DNA of 60,762 nt from assembly GCA_003154195.1 (NCBI GenBank), contig PMCS01000029.1, positions 368,960 through 429,721 on the forward strand. Direction: 5' to 3'. This DNA comes from Candidatus Omnitrophota bacterium. Lineage in GTDB: Bacteria; Omnitrophota; Gorgyraeia; Duberdicusellales; 4484-171. The translations under genes and the position numbers were made by a program. This document shows positions 31,696-40,055 of the stretch, piece by piece. A model generated the notes under the pieces. That model saw only the letters and a list, made by a program, of their open reading frames with translations, did not search any database and had not been told where the DNA came from. The number at the start of each line of letters is the position of its first letter. The stretch's first letter is position 1.

Positions 31696-32859
31696 ATGAA
31701 AAAAATCGTAGTAAAAGTAGGTTCAAGCATTATTGCACCCGGCGGCGGCATCGACTTGGTTTTGATCTCCGCTTTGGCCAAGGATATCCTTGAGGCTCAA
31801 AAACAGGGGGCTAAGGTTATCCTGGTTTCCAGCGGCGCGATTGCCTGCGGAGCGAGCAAGCTCGGCCTGGCGAAAAAGCCGTCAGATACACATACCTTGA
31901 TGGCGCTGGCTTCTCTGGGACAGATCATCCTGATGGATGCTTACGTGAAAGCGTTCGCCGGGCATAATAAATCCTGCGCTCAGATTCTTCTCAGCTGGGA
32001 TGATTTTGACAGCCGCAAACGTTTCCTCAACGCCAGAAAAACCATCGATAAACTGCTGGAGATGGATGTGGTTCCGGTCATTAACGAAAACGATGCGGTC
32101 AGCGACGATGAAATAAAATTCGGCGATAATGACCGGCTTAGCGCGCTTGTCGGCGACGTAGTCGGCGCCGAGATGCTTATTATTCTTTCCGATATTCCGG
32201 GTTTGATGGATGAGGCCGGCAAAGTGATAGAAGTTGTCCCAAAGATTGACTCAGAAATTTATAAACTGGTGAGGAGTAAAAACGGCAAATTTACCCCGTT
32301 AGAGAAAGCCGCCGACTTTAGTCGGCGGTTATCCAGCGATAAAGCTGGCGGTGGTTTAATGCCACCGTCAGCGCAGACCGTTAGAGAACGGAGTTCTCTA
32401 ACGGGGTTTACTTCCGGCGGAATGAATACAAAGCTGCAGGCGGCGGAAATTGCCGTTTCCAGCGGCATTAAAATGGTTATCGCCGATGGAAAAGATAAAA
32501 TGATTATTTCTCGTATCGCCGCAGGCGAAGCCTGCGGCACGGCTTTTTTGCCGCAAACGAAAATAAAGACGGCAAAAAAGCGCTGGATTGCTTTCAGCAA
32601 AAAAGCTAAGGGGAAAATCCACATTGACGATGGCGCCAAAGATGCGGTTATCAACCGGGGCAAAAGTTTGCTTGGCGTAGGGATTACCAAAGTCGAAGGG
32701 GAGTTTAAGAAAAAAGATTCGGTATGCGTTGTTGATAGCCGGGGAAATATTATCGGCTGTGGCCTGGTCAATTACTCTTACGAAGAATTAACCGGCAACA
32801 GCCGCAAGAAATTAGAAAAAGAAGTGATTCATCGGAATAATTTTGTTAAAACTTTATGA
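31696..32859 (+). CDS. proB: glutamate 5-kinase with in-frame palindrome insert
   Basis: 387 residues. Amino-acid kinase domain: KIVVKVGSSIIAPGG, VSSGAIACGASKLGL, VINENDAVSDDEIKFGDND; then a PUA domain from about 290 (AKGKIHIDDGAKDAVINRGKSL). It makes gamma-glutamyl phosphate, the first step of proline synthesis. Between residues 200 and 238 the protein has about 38 extra residues encoded by a 115-bp element with perfect 14-bp ends. The insert lies just before the conserved GTGGM loop, here TSGGMNTKL. ATG 31696 is chosen because it begins the conserved strand; earlier in-frame ATGs precede it only within hairpins. Confidence 0.92.
   Translation: MKKIVVKVGSSIIAPGGGIDLVLISALAKDILEAQKQGAKVILVSSGAIACGASKLGLAKKPSDTHTLMALASLGQIILMDAYVKAFAGHNKSCAQILLSWDDFDSRKRFLNARKTIDKLLEMDVVPVINENDAVSDDEIKFGDNDRLSALVGDVVGAEMLIILSDIPGLMDEAGKVIEVVPKIDSEIYKLVRSKNGKFTPLEKAADFSRRLSSDKAGGGLMPPSAQTVRERSSLTGFTSGGMNTKLQAAEIAVSSGIKMVIADGKDKMIISRIAAGEACGTAFLPQTKIKTAKKRWIAFSKKAKGKIHIDDGAKDAVINRGKSLLGVGITKVEGEFKKKDSVCVVDSRGNIIGCGLVNYSYEELTGNSRKKLEKEVIHRNNFVKTL
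32293..32407 (+). repeat. 115-bp palindromic element translated within proB
   Basis: ACCCCGTTAGAGAA (32293-32306) and its exact reverse complement (32394-32407) enclose three more hairpins: GCCGCCGACTTTAGTCGGCGG, GGCGGTGG/CCACCGTC, and CCGTTAGAGAAC-GGA-GTTCTCTAACGG. No stop codon is introduced. Confidence 0.85.
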
Positions 32860-34106
32860 ATAAATACGTAGAAAAGTTAGTTAAGGAAGCTAAGGCAACC
32901 AGCTATCTTCTAAATAATTTAGATACTTCAACTAAAACCGCTGCGCTTTTGAGGATGGCGGATTATTTGTTGGAAGATTCAAATTTCGTTTTACGGGAAA
33001 ATAAGAAGGATTTAGATGCAGCCGTAAAACGAAATTTGGCGAAGAGTTTTCTTGACCGGCTGGCTTTAAATGAAAAACGCATCGGCGAGATGGCCGAGTC
33101 TTTGCGCCAGATCGCTGATTTTCCCGACCCGGTAGGCCAGGTCATCAAACAATGGGAAAGGCCTAATGGTCTGAAGATCCAAAAAGTACGTTCGCCCATC
33201 GGTGTCGTGCTGATTATTTATGAATCCCGCCCCAATGTTACCAGCGATTGCGTGGGATTGTTATTTAAATCCAATAATGTGGGGATTTTACGCGGCGGCG
33301 GTGACAGCCTTCGGTCCAACGCCGCAATCGCTAAAGTTTTAATGAGGGCGGTTAAAGACAGCGGCATAAAATTCATGCCGTTTTTTCTCGTCGAAAAAAC
33401 CGAACACGCCGTTGTCGACGCGCTGTTGAAGCAAAATGAATATATCGATTTAGTCATTCCCCGCGGCGGCGAAGCGCTGATCCGCAAGGTGGCGGCAAGT
33501 TCCCGCATCCCGGTAATCAAGCATTATAAAGGCGTATGCCATCTATTCATCGATTTAAGCGCCAATTTCATAAAAGCGTTAAAAATCTGTGTAAACAGTA
33601 AAGTCCAGCGGCCCGGCGTTTGTAATGCCGTGGAAAAAATTTTGGTGCATAAAGCGGTCGCACCAAAATTTTTTCCCATGTTGAAAAAAGAATTCGATAA
33701 ATATGGGGTAGAAATACGAGGGGATGAAGAAGCGCGTAAAATTTTGAAAGGAATTAAGAAAGCTAAAGAAAGCGATTGGCATGCGGAATACCTCGATTTG
33801 ATCGTAACGATTAAAATTGTCAAAAATTTAGATGAAGCTATCGGGCATATAAATCATTACGGCTCACATCATACCGACGGTATCGTTACCGAAGATAAAA
33901 TCAACGCGGCGAAATTTTCTAAAGAGGTAGATTCCGCTTGTGTGTTCCACAATATATCTACCCGTTTTTCCGACGGTTATCAATTCGGCCTGGGCGCGGA
34001 AATTGGGATTTCCACCGATAAACTCCATGCCCGCGGCCCGATGGGCGTGGAAGACCTGACGACTTATAAGTATGTAGTGGAAGGGGATGGACAAATTAGG
34101 GAATAG
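32856..34106 (+). CDS. proA: gamma-glutamyl phosphate reductase
   Basis: 416 residues, normal length. Aldehyde-dehydrogenase fold with IGVVLIIYESRPNVTSD, LRGGGDSLRSN, DLVIPRGGEALI, the catalytic cysteine near residue 255 in QRPGVCNAVE, and YGSHHTDGIVTED. It reduces the product of ProB to glutamate semialdehyde. It starts inside the proB stop (ATGA). No insertion is seen in this gene. Confidence 0.97.
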   Translation: MNKYVEKLVKEAKATSYLLNNLDTSTKTAALLRMADYLLEDSNFVLRENKKDLDAAVKRNLAKSFLDRLALNEKRIGEMAESLRQIADFPDPVGQVIKQWERPNGLKIQKVRSPIGVVLIIYESRPNVTSDCVGLLFKSNNVGILRGGGDSLRSNAAIAKVLMRAVKDSGIKFMPFFLVEKTEHAVVDALLKQNEYIDLVIPRGGEALIRKVAASSRIPVIKHYKGVCHLFIDLSANFIKALKICVNSKVQRPGVCNAVEKILVHKAVAPKFFPMLKKEFDKYGVEIRGDEEARKILKGIKKAKESDWHAEYLDLIVTIKIVKNLDEAIGHINHYGSHHTDGIVTEDKINAAKFSKEVDSACVFHNISTRFSDGYQFGLGAEIGISTDKLHARGPMGVEDLTTYKYVVEGDGQIRE

Positions 34107-34218
34107 GGAGAAAGAAGAAAATCCTGTAGGGGCCGGACATGTCCGGCCCGCTAATAAATATGTAGGGGCAGGTCGCAGGTCGTTTATTGCCAGTTAGGTG
34201 CAAGACAGTAGGCATAAA
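34107..34218. repeat. TGTAGGGGC-type palindrome
   Basis: GGGCCGGACATGTCCGGCCC is a perfect palindrome preceded by TGTAGG and followed by TGTAGGGGCAGG. The same family occurs at 36542. Confidence 0.65.
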
Positions 34219-34476
34219 ATGATAAGGAAAATAAGAGGCCAAGAATATCAATTTACGATGATTTCGATATTTCATAGAATGCTTTATACTGTCTGTTATT
34301 GGTATTATAAGGCAATTGCTCATGTTGCATATTCATCGGCTGGAAAATATTTTTATCCCGATAAAGATAAACTTAGGGGTATGCAAACCTATTATTTTAT
34401 GAAAATGAATACTTATTTCAGCATGCTTTATAAAAAAATCCGTGAGCCGTTTATAGCGAAAGATATGAGGATGTAA
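34219..34476 (+). CDS. small hypothetical protein, doubtful
   Basis: 85 codons from ATG 34219, preceded by AGTAGGCAT. Rich in Tyr, Met and Lys (YTVCYWYYKAIAHV), AT-rich, no recognised motif. It may be a real accessory gene or a fragment brought in with the surrounding repeats. Confidence 0.25.
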   Translation: MIRKIRGQEYQFTMISIFHRMLYTVCYWYYKAIAHVAYSSAGKYFYPDKDKLRGMQTYYFMKMNTYFSMLYKKIREPFIAKDMRM

Positions 34477-34572
34477 ACGCAGATAATCGCTGATTAGATG
34501 ATGCGGATGATTGCGGATAGAGTTTAAATTGATGAGAAATTATATGTCGGTTGTTACGAGGGGGTAGCTATT

Positions 34573-35856
34573 ATGAAATTAAATTTAAATCTTTTTTCCT
34601 TATATATTTTGTATGTTTGTTTTTTTATTTCCGGATGTGCCCCTGTAGTTGCTTCTAGTGGTTTCGCCAAGACAACCTCCTTAGCTAATACATCTGCTGT
34701 TAACAATGGTGATAGCCAGAACCCGTCAGTGCATAACCCTTCTCTTAATGAAAAGATAGCCTTGGCGGTAGAAGACAATTTTAGAAAGAATTACGAAAAA
34801 GAAATTGTCTGCGAACGCGAAGTTCTAAATCGGGCGGAAAAACATTTTGATAAATCGTTAAATATTTTGAATATTGTTGTAAGCGGTATAGGTGTTTTGG
34901 TTACGCTACTAGCTTTTTTATTAGCAATCGGTGGAACAATAGGATGGTTTAACTTATGGAAATGGAAGAAGTTTATTACAGAAAAAGCGCGAGAAGCTAA
35001 TGAGTTAATTGAGAATTTAAAAAAGAAGAGAGTGCAAGCCGAAGCCGAAATAGAAAAGATTAAACCTCGTTCTTTGGACGAAACCCCTTCAAAGGAAATT
35101 GTTGATAAACTTAGCGAATATGGGAAAAAAATAGAATTATTAGAAATGTTTGGAGCAACCCTTACTTCCGATGATTATTTTACGTCAGGCATGAATTTAT
35201 ATTATCAAAAAAAGTATGAATTATCGCTCGAAGCTTTTAATAAATCATTAGAGTTGGAGCCGGATCAATTACTGGCTTTATACAATAAAGGGATACTATT
35301 ATTAAAATTAAATCGGCATGAAGAAGCTTTGTCTTTTGTTGAGCAAACCCTAGGTAAATACCCCAACGATTTAAATATTTTTTGTATAAAAGGGGAAATA
35401 CTAAGAGTACTTGAGCGATATGAAGAAGCTTTAAATGCTGTTGAGAGAGTATTGAAACAAAATGCTAAAAATATTAATGCGTTAATTATTAAAAGCCAAG
35501 TTTTGAATAAATTAGGAAAAAATCAAGAAGCACTGAAGACTATTGATGAAGTTCTTGACGTTGAACCGAATAATTTTAATGCATTGAACACAAAAGGCGT
35601 TATTCTTGTTTCTTTGGCAAGATTTGATGAGGCTTTAAATTATTACGATCGTGCTTTGCCTATAGAAGAAAAAAAAGGTCAAATTTATTTCAACAAGGCA
35701 TGCTGCTATGCCGTTAAGAAGGATAAGATAAGGGCATTAGAATTTCTGAGGTTAGCAATAATGGAAGATCCAACTTGTTATAAAAAGGAAGTCTTGAATG
35801 ATCCCGATTTTAAAGATCTTCGGAATGATGAAGATTTTAAAAATCTAACTAAATAG
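34573..35856 (+). CDS. TPR-repeat lipoprotein
   Basis: 427 residues. Lipobox ISGC at about residue 22, a Ser/Thr-rich linker, one membrane helix (about 95-120, VVSGIGVLVTLLAFLLAIGG), a coiled coil with ENLKKKRVQAEAEIEKI, then about six tetratricopeptide repeats (LYYQKKYELSLEAFNKSLEL and similar). GAGGGGG precedes the start. Composition is more AT-rich than proA or nadD, between which it lies, and repeats flank it, suggesting an insertion into the conserved obg-proBA-nadD order. TPR proteins hold other proteins; the partner is unknown. Confidence 0.8.
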   Translation: MKLNLNLFSLYILYVCFFISGCAPVVASSGFAKTTSLANTSAVNNGDSQNPSVHNPSLNEKIALAVEDNFRKNYEKEIVCEREVLNRAEKHFDKSLNILNIVVSGIGVLVTLLAFLLAIGGTIGWFNLWKWKKFITEKAREANELIENLKKKRVQAEAEIEKIKPRSLDETPSKEIVDKLSEYGKKIELLEMFGATLTSDDYFTSGMNLYYQKKYELSLEAFNKSLELEPDQLLALYNKGILLLKLNRHEEALSFVEQTLGKYPNDLNIFCIKGEILRVLERYEEALNAVERVLKQNAKNINALIIKSQVLNKLGKNQEALKTIDEVLDVEPNNFNALNTKGVILVSLARFDEALNYYDRALPIEEKKGQIYFNKACCYAVKKDKIRALEFLRLAIMEDPTCYKKEVLNDPDFKDLRNDEDFKNLTK

Positions 35857-35872
35857 TTTTTATTTTTGTAAC

Positions 35873-35980
35873 CAAAACAGGTCACAATGTTTTTTTTCGT
35901 CCTACATCCCAGCGAGACGGAGGCGAGCGGACGTCCCAGTGACCGAAGGGAACGGACGGACAACGGGATAATATAAGTAT
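35873..35980 (+). repeat. non-coding repeat and possible -10 before nadD
   Basis: CGTCC...CCCAGYGA repeats and GGACG units give weak pairing (CATCCCAGCGAGAC / GACGTCCCAGTGACC). GATAATATAAGTAT lies immediately before the nadD ATG, so the start may again be leaderless. Confidence 0.4.
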
Positions 35981-36541
35981 ATGAAAATTGGAATATTAGG
36001 CGGCACTTTTAATCCGCCCCATTTAGGGCATCTGATTCTGGCGCAGGAGGTTTGTCAGAAGGTCGGGTTGGATAAAATATTTTTTATCCCCACCAATATC
36101 CCGCCGCATAAGGAGAGCCATAATGTGGCGGGCAGCGACCGCATGAAGATGACGAACTTGATGCTTGGCGGTGACGCGCGTTTCGAGGTATCCGATATTG
36201 AGCTGCGGCGCGGCGGCGTTTCTTATACGATCGATACGGTAAGGGAATTGAAGGCCGAACGCCCTCGGGACGAATTTTCTTTGATTGTCGGTTCGGACCT
36301 GGCCAATGATTTTTCCGGTTGGCGGTATTTCGACGAGTTGAAGAAAGAAATAAAGATTATCGTGGCCAAGCGCCGCGATTACCCTCTGGCGCGAAAAGAT
36401 AATTTTATCATTGTGGGAATTTTGCAGATGGGCATATCGAGTTCCTATATAAGGAGCTTGATTAAAAAAGGATTTTCGGTAAAATATCTGGTCACCGAGA
36501 AGGTAGCAGAGTATATTAAGAAGAATAAATTGTATAAATAA
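35981..36541 (+). CDS. nadD: nicotinate-nucleotide adenylyltransferase
   Basis: 186 residues. Nucleotidyltransferase motif GGTFNPPHLGHL at the N-terminus, PTNIPPHKES, and ISSSYIRSLI near the C-terminus (usual ISSTxIR). It converts NaMN to deamido-NAD. nadD often follows obg and proBA in bacterial chromosomes. No ribosome binding site is visible. Confidence 0.95.
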   Translation: MKIGILGGTFNPPHLGHLILAQEVCQKVGLDKIFFIPTNIPPHKESHNVAGSDRMKMTNLMLGGDARFEVSDIELRRGGVSYTIDTVRELKAERPRDEFSLIVGSDLANDFSGWRYFDELKKEIKIIVAKRRDYPLARKDNFIIVGILQMGISSSYIRSLIKKGFSVKYLVTEKVAEYIKKNKLYK

Positions 36542-36610
36542 TTTGTAGGGGCGGGGTTTTCCCGCCCGAATCGCATTAGCGGGCGCGGTAACCGCGCCCC
36601 TACAATAGCA
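36542..36610 (+). repeat. TGTAGGGGC...GCCCCTACA palindrome
   Basis: TTGTAGGGGCGGGG and CGCGCCCCTACAA frame GGGTTTTCCC and GCGGTAACCGC hairpins. Confidence 0.75.
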
Positions 36611-36632
36611 ATATTGAATTAAAGGAGGAACA

Positions 36633-38021
36633 ATGATTAAGTTCGGAACCGACGGATGGCGGGCGATTATCGCCGAAGATTTTACTTTCGACAATGTAAA
36701 AATTACCGCGCAGGCGTTGGCGGATTATTACAATAAGCAGAAAAAAAATAATAAAGCGGTTATCGGCTATGACCGCCGGTTTCTCTCGGCTGATTTTGCC
36801 CAGGCCGTGGCTTGCGTTTTAGCGGCTAACGGGATAAAAGCAGTATTGTCCGATGGCGATATCCCTACGCCGGCAGTAAGCTTTGAGTGCCTTTACTCCG
36901 GTTATGATTTCGGCGTGATGATCACTGCCAGCCATAATCCTTATAGATTCAACGGGTTTAAAATTAAAACCCGGGAAGGCGCCGGCGCCGACAAAAATGT
37001 TACCGACGGCGTCGAGAGGCTCCTTGGTAAATCAAGAGTCGAATGCGTCGATTTTTCCCAGGGGAAAAAGAAAGGCATCATCAAAGTTGAAAAAATCACC
37101 GAGGGGTATGTCAAATTTTTCAGTAAATATATTGATTTGAAAAAGATAAGAAAACTTAAGATGAAAGTTTTAATCGATACGATGCACGGCGTGGGCAACG
37201 GTTATGTCGCCGATGTTTTGGGAAAATGCGGTACTAAGATAGATTACTTGCACAACGATTATAACCCTTCGTTTGAAGGGATCAGCCCGGAGCCGGTCGC
37301 GGCGAATTTAAAAGAACTGATGCTTAAGGTAAAAGGGCAGGGTTATACCTGCGGGTTATGTTTAGACGGCGACGCCGACCGCATTGCTATGGTCGATTCT
37401 AAAGGTAATTTTATCAACGCCCAGATTCTTCTGCCGTTGCTGGCGATTCATATGCTCAAAAACCGTAAAGAAGAAGGCGGCATCGGAAAAACAGTAGTTG
37501 GTTCTAATATCATCGACGATGTCGCGATTTCTTTAGGCGCGGCTTGCTATGAAACGCCGGTAGGGTTCAAGTATATCTCTAATTTATTTAAAGATAATCT
37601 TATCTGCATCGGCGGGGAAGAAGCGGGCGGCATCGGATATCGGGGGTATATCCCCGAACGCGACGGGTCAATGTCGTTTTTGCTGGTTTTAGAGATGATG
37701 GCTTACGAAAATAAGACCTTCGATGAGCTGCTCGCCGGGCTTTACCAACAATACGGCCGCTGGTTTTACAGCCGTACCGCGATATCAGTGAAGAGCCTTA
37801 AAAGGGGTATTGATAATTTAAAGCTTCCCGACGCGCTCTTCGGCCATAAGGTAGAGAGAGTGAATAAGCTCGATGGAATCAAGTTGATTACGAAAGATTT
37901 CTGGTTGATGTTCCGGGCTTCGGGGACCGAGCCGATCGTCAGGGTGTACGCGGAGAGCAAGAGCCAGGTTCTTTCCGATAAGCTGATCGAGCTCGGTAAA
38001 AAGATGATTTATGCTCTATGA
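36633..38021 (+). CDS. phosphoglucomutase/phosphomannomutase family enzyme
   Basis: 462 residues, alpha-D-phosphohexomutase superfamily: KFGTDGWRAIIAEDF, phosphoserine loop MITASHNP (Ser about 99), metal loop DGDADR, sugar loop GGEEAGGIG, and phosphate loop FRASGTEPIVRVY. It interconverts hexose 1- and 6-phosphates and could supply glucose 1-phosphate to the glucan genes downstream. The GEEAGG loop does not settle glucose versus mannose. Strong AAAGGAGG site. It overlaps the acyltransferase gene by 11 bases. Confidence 0.92.
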   Translation: MIKFGTDGWRAIIAEDFTFDNVKITAQALADYYNKQKKNNKAVIGYDRRFLSADFAQAVACVLAANGIKAVLSDGDIPTPAVSFECLYSGYDFGVMITASHNPYRFNGFKIKTREGAGADKNVTDGVERLLGKSRVECVDFSQGKKKGIIKVEKITEGYVKFFSKYIDLKKIRKLKMKVLIDTMHGVGNGYVADVLGKCGTKIDYLHNDYNPSFEGISPEPVAANLKELMLKVKGQGYTCGLCLDGDADRIAMVDSKGNFINAQILLPLLAIHMLKNRKEEGGIGKTVVGSNIIDDVAISLGAACYETPVGFKYISNLFKDNLICIGGEEAGGIGYRGYIPERDGSMSFLLVLEMMAYENKTFDELLAGLYQQYGRWFYSRTAISVKSLKRGIDNLKLPDALFGHKVERVNKLDGIKLITKDFWLMFRASGTEPIVRVYAESKSQVLSDKLIELGKKMIYAL

Positions 38022-38580
38022 TTTTTGTACGGCCTTGTCGGCAATCATATTTAAAATATTTTTTGGTTTTCGGATAAAGGGGAGAGAAGTTTTTCCCAAA
38101 ACCGGGCCGTTCATTCTTGCTTCCAACCACGCCAGTAATTTAGACCCAATCGCCGTAAGCGCGGCTTGCCCGCGCCGCGTCTACTTTATCGCTAAAGAAG
38201 AATTGTTCCACAACAAGATAGCGGCTTTTTTCCTGTTTCGCCTGCACGCCCGGCCGATCAAAAGAGGAACGGCCGATTTAGGTTCGATACGCCTTGCTTT
38301 GCAGATCCTTTCCCATGACCCCCTGCTTCTTTTTCCCCAGGGCAGCCGCAGTTCTCGCTTCGATAGTTTTAAATCCGGCGTGGGTTTTCTTTATAAAAAA
38401 ACGAAAGTGCCGGTTATCGCGGCAAGAGTCTACGGTACGGCGGATATCCTTCCTAAGGGGGCGAAGTTTCCCCGGCGCGGTAAAATAAGCGTTATTTTCG
38501 ATAAAGTCGGCGAACTTGACCCCCGGGATACCCGCGAGGCCATTACAGCAAAAATCATCGATAAAATCCAGAATTTGTAA
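38011..38580 (+). CDS. plsC: PlsC-like 1-acylglycerol-3-phosphate acyltransferase
   Basis: 189 residues. Acyltransferase motifs: NHASNLDP (catalytic HxxxxD) and FPQGSRS (usual EGTRS, with Gln for Glu), then KVPVIAARVYG. A hydrophobic N-terminal stretch anchors it to the inner membrane. It makes phosphatidic acid or a related lipid. The Gln substitution in motif III could alter substrate use. Confidence 0.88.
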   Translation: MLYDFCTALSAIIFKIFFGFRIKGREVFPKTGPFILASNHASNLDPIAVSAACPRRVYFIAKEELFHNKIAAFFLFRLHARPIKRGTADLGSIRLALQILSHDPLLLFPQGSRSSRFDSFKSGVGFLYKKTKVPVIAARVYGTADILPKGAKFPRRGKISVIFDKVGELDPRDTREAITAKIIDKIQNL

Positions 38581-39026
38581 AGAATTTTTTATAACCGGGG
38601 CGCTATTGATCGAGCTTTCTTACCGGTTTCCAACCGCGAAACGGATGATTTTTCCGCTTATCCGCAGTTTTCCCCGGTTTTGCCGAGAGTTAAGCCGGTA
38701 GGCAGAAATTTTTTGCGCAGCAAAAAATAAACTATTTGACACATCGGCAGGGGAGTGATAGAATTGGCGCTGCCTATAATCCTTATATAATAAGGCTTCA
38801 CCGAGCTCAAGCCTGAAGGGCGCAGAGCGAGGCGGGAGCCGAATTATCCTGAGCGACCGGAGGAGTCGAAGGATAATGACCAAGACTACCATTTTTACAG
38901 TCGGTGGTAATTGACTAATTATCAAGGATAGGCCATACACGGATAAGGCGAATTGTCGATATGTATCATTTTTGTGTATCCATCCGTTCACACTAAAATC
39001 GGTTGTGTGTGAGGAGGTAAATATCT
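38581..39026 (+). promoter_or_regulatory. promoter, hairpin and 59-bp element upstream of the glucan operon
   Basis: ATTTTTTGC-GCA-GCAAAAAAT at 38708-38728 is followed by a very good promoter: TTGACA (38736-38741), 17 bases, TAGAAT (38759-38764). The transcribed leader of about 255 bases carries a 59-bp element at 38788-38846 (TAATAAGGCT...AGCCGAATTA; tip CCTGAAGGG). GAGGAGG precedes the next start. Confidence 0.7.
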
Positions 39027-40055
39027 ATGAAAAAAGCCGGCTCTAAAGATGCGAAGGAAAAAAAATCCATAGTCCATAGGGTTATTTCCCGGTTGACACG
39101 GGGAAGAAAATCAAAAAAAGACGAGGCCGCCGCAAGATTGGCCAGCAGCCAGTCTCTGGCCCGCGAAAAAGAAACCGTCGAGAAGGAAAAGTTTGATGCC
39201 GGCCAGAAGGCTGCCGTCGCCGTTAAGGAACCCAAGCGGCAATCCCGGGGGCAGATCGAAAAATACCAACTTCCTACCCGGTACGGCGATAATCGGATCG
39301 CGCTTTTACCGCGCGATCCCTGGTGGCTTTATACTTACTGGGATATTACCAATAATCGCATCAATGATGTTGTTTCTTCCATCCCTTTGGACGACCGCTC
39401 AAATTTGAAATGGATTTTACGGGTTTATAACGTAACCGGCGTTGCTAATTTTAAAGGGAACAACGCTAATTCTTCTTTTGATATCGATATCAACTTTGAC
39501 GCCAATAATTGGTATATCAATGTCCAGCAGCCCGAAAATGACTGGTGCGTGGAAATCGGTTTGAAAACTCCCAGTGGCCGTTTTTTTGCCGTAGCCCGTT
39601 CCAACGTGGTTAAAACTCCCTTCTTTGGCATATCTGATATAATCGATGAGGAATGGGCTTTGCCCGATGAGTATTATTACAAGGTTCTGGGTGTTTATGA
39701 CCTTGGTAAGAGTTCGTTGGAGAGGAGGAAGAAATTTGAAGAACTTATGAGGCACCAGATTTCTTCTCCTCTTTCTTCCTGGGGGATGTCCAGCCTTTTT
39801 AGTGAAAGGCCGCGGATTAAAGATAAATTCTTTCTGGAAGTCTGGACGGAGATCATCCTTCACGGACGGACCGAAGCCGATGCCGAAGTAACGCTGGAGG
39901 GCAAAAAAGTTGATTTGCGGCCCGATGGAACATTTACCCGGCGTTACGCGATGCCGGTAGGGGATTACAAATTTGAAGTCACCGGCGTTTCAAAAAATAA
40001 AAAGCACAAGATCACTAAAATTCCCGCCGCTAAGAGGTTCGACATCGTAAAATGA
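39027..40055 (+). CDS. DUF4912-domain protein
   Basis: 342 residues. A basic, lysine-rich N-terminal 80 residues is followed by the DUF4912 core: YQLPTRYGDNRIALLPRDPWWLY (cut here) and TYWDI, an immunoglobulin-like sugar-binding fold often encoded beside GH57 enzymes. The C-terminal 80 residues (EVWTEIILHGRTEADAEVTLEG) look like a second beta-sandwich. It overlaps the GH57 gene by four bases. Probable role: binding alpha-glucan for the branching enzyme. There is no signal peptide, so it is cytoplasmic. Confidence 0.85.
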   Translation: MKKAGSKDAKEKKSIVHRVISRLTRGRKSKKDEAAARLASSQSLAREKETVEKEKFDAGQKAAVAVKEPKRQSRGQIEKYQLPTRYGDNRIALLPRDPWWLYTYWDITNNRINDVVSSIPLDDRSNLKWILRVYNVTGVANFKGNNANSSFDIDINFDANNWYINVQQPENDWCVEIGLKTPSGRFFAVARSNVVKTPFFGISDIIDEEWALPDEYYYKVLGVYDLGKSSLERRKKFEELMRHQISSPLSSWGMSSLFSERPRIKDKFFLEVWTEIILHGRTEADAEVTLEGKKVDLRPDGTFTRRYAMPVGDYKFEVTGVSKNKKHKITKIPAAKRFDIVK

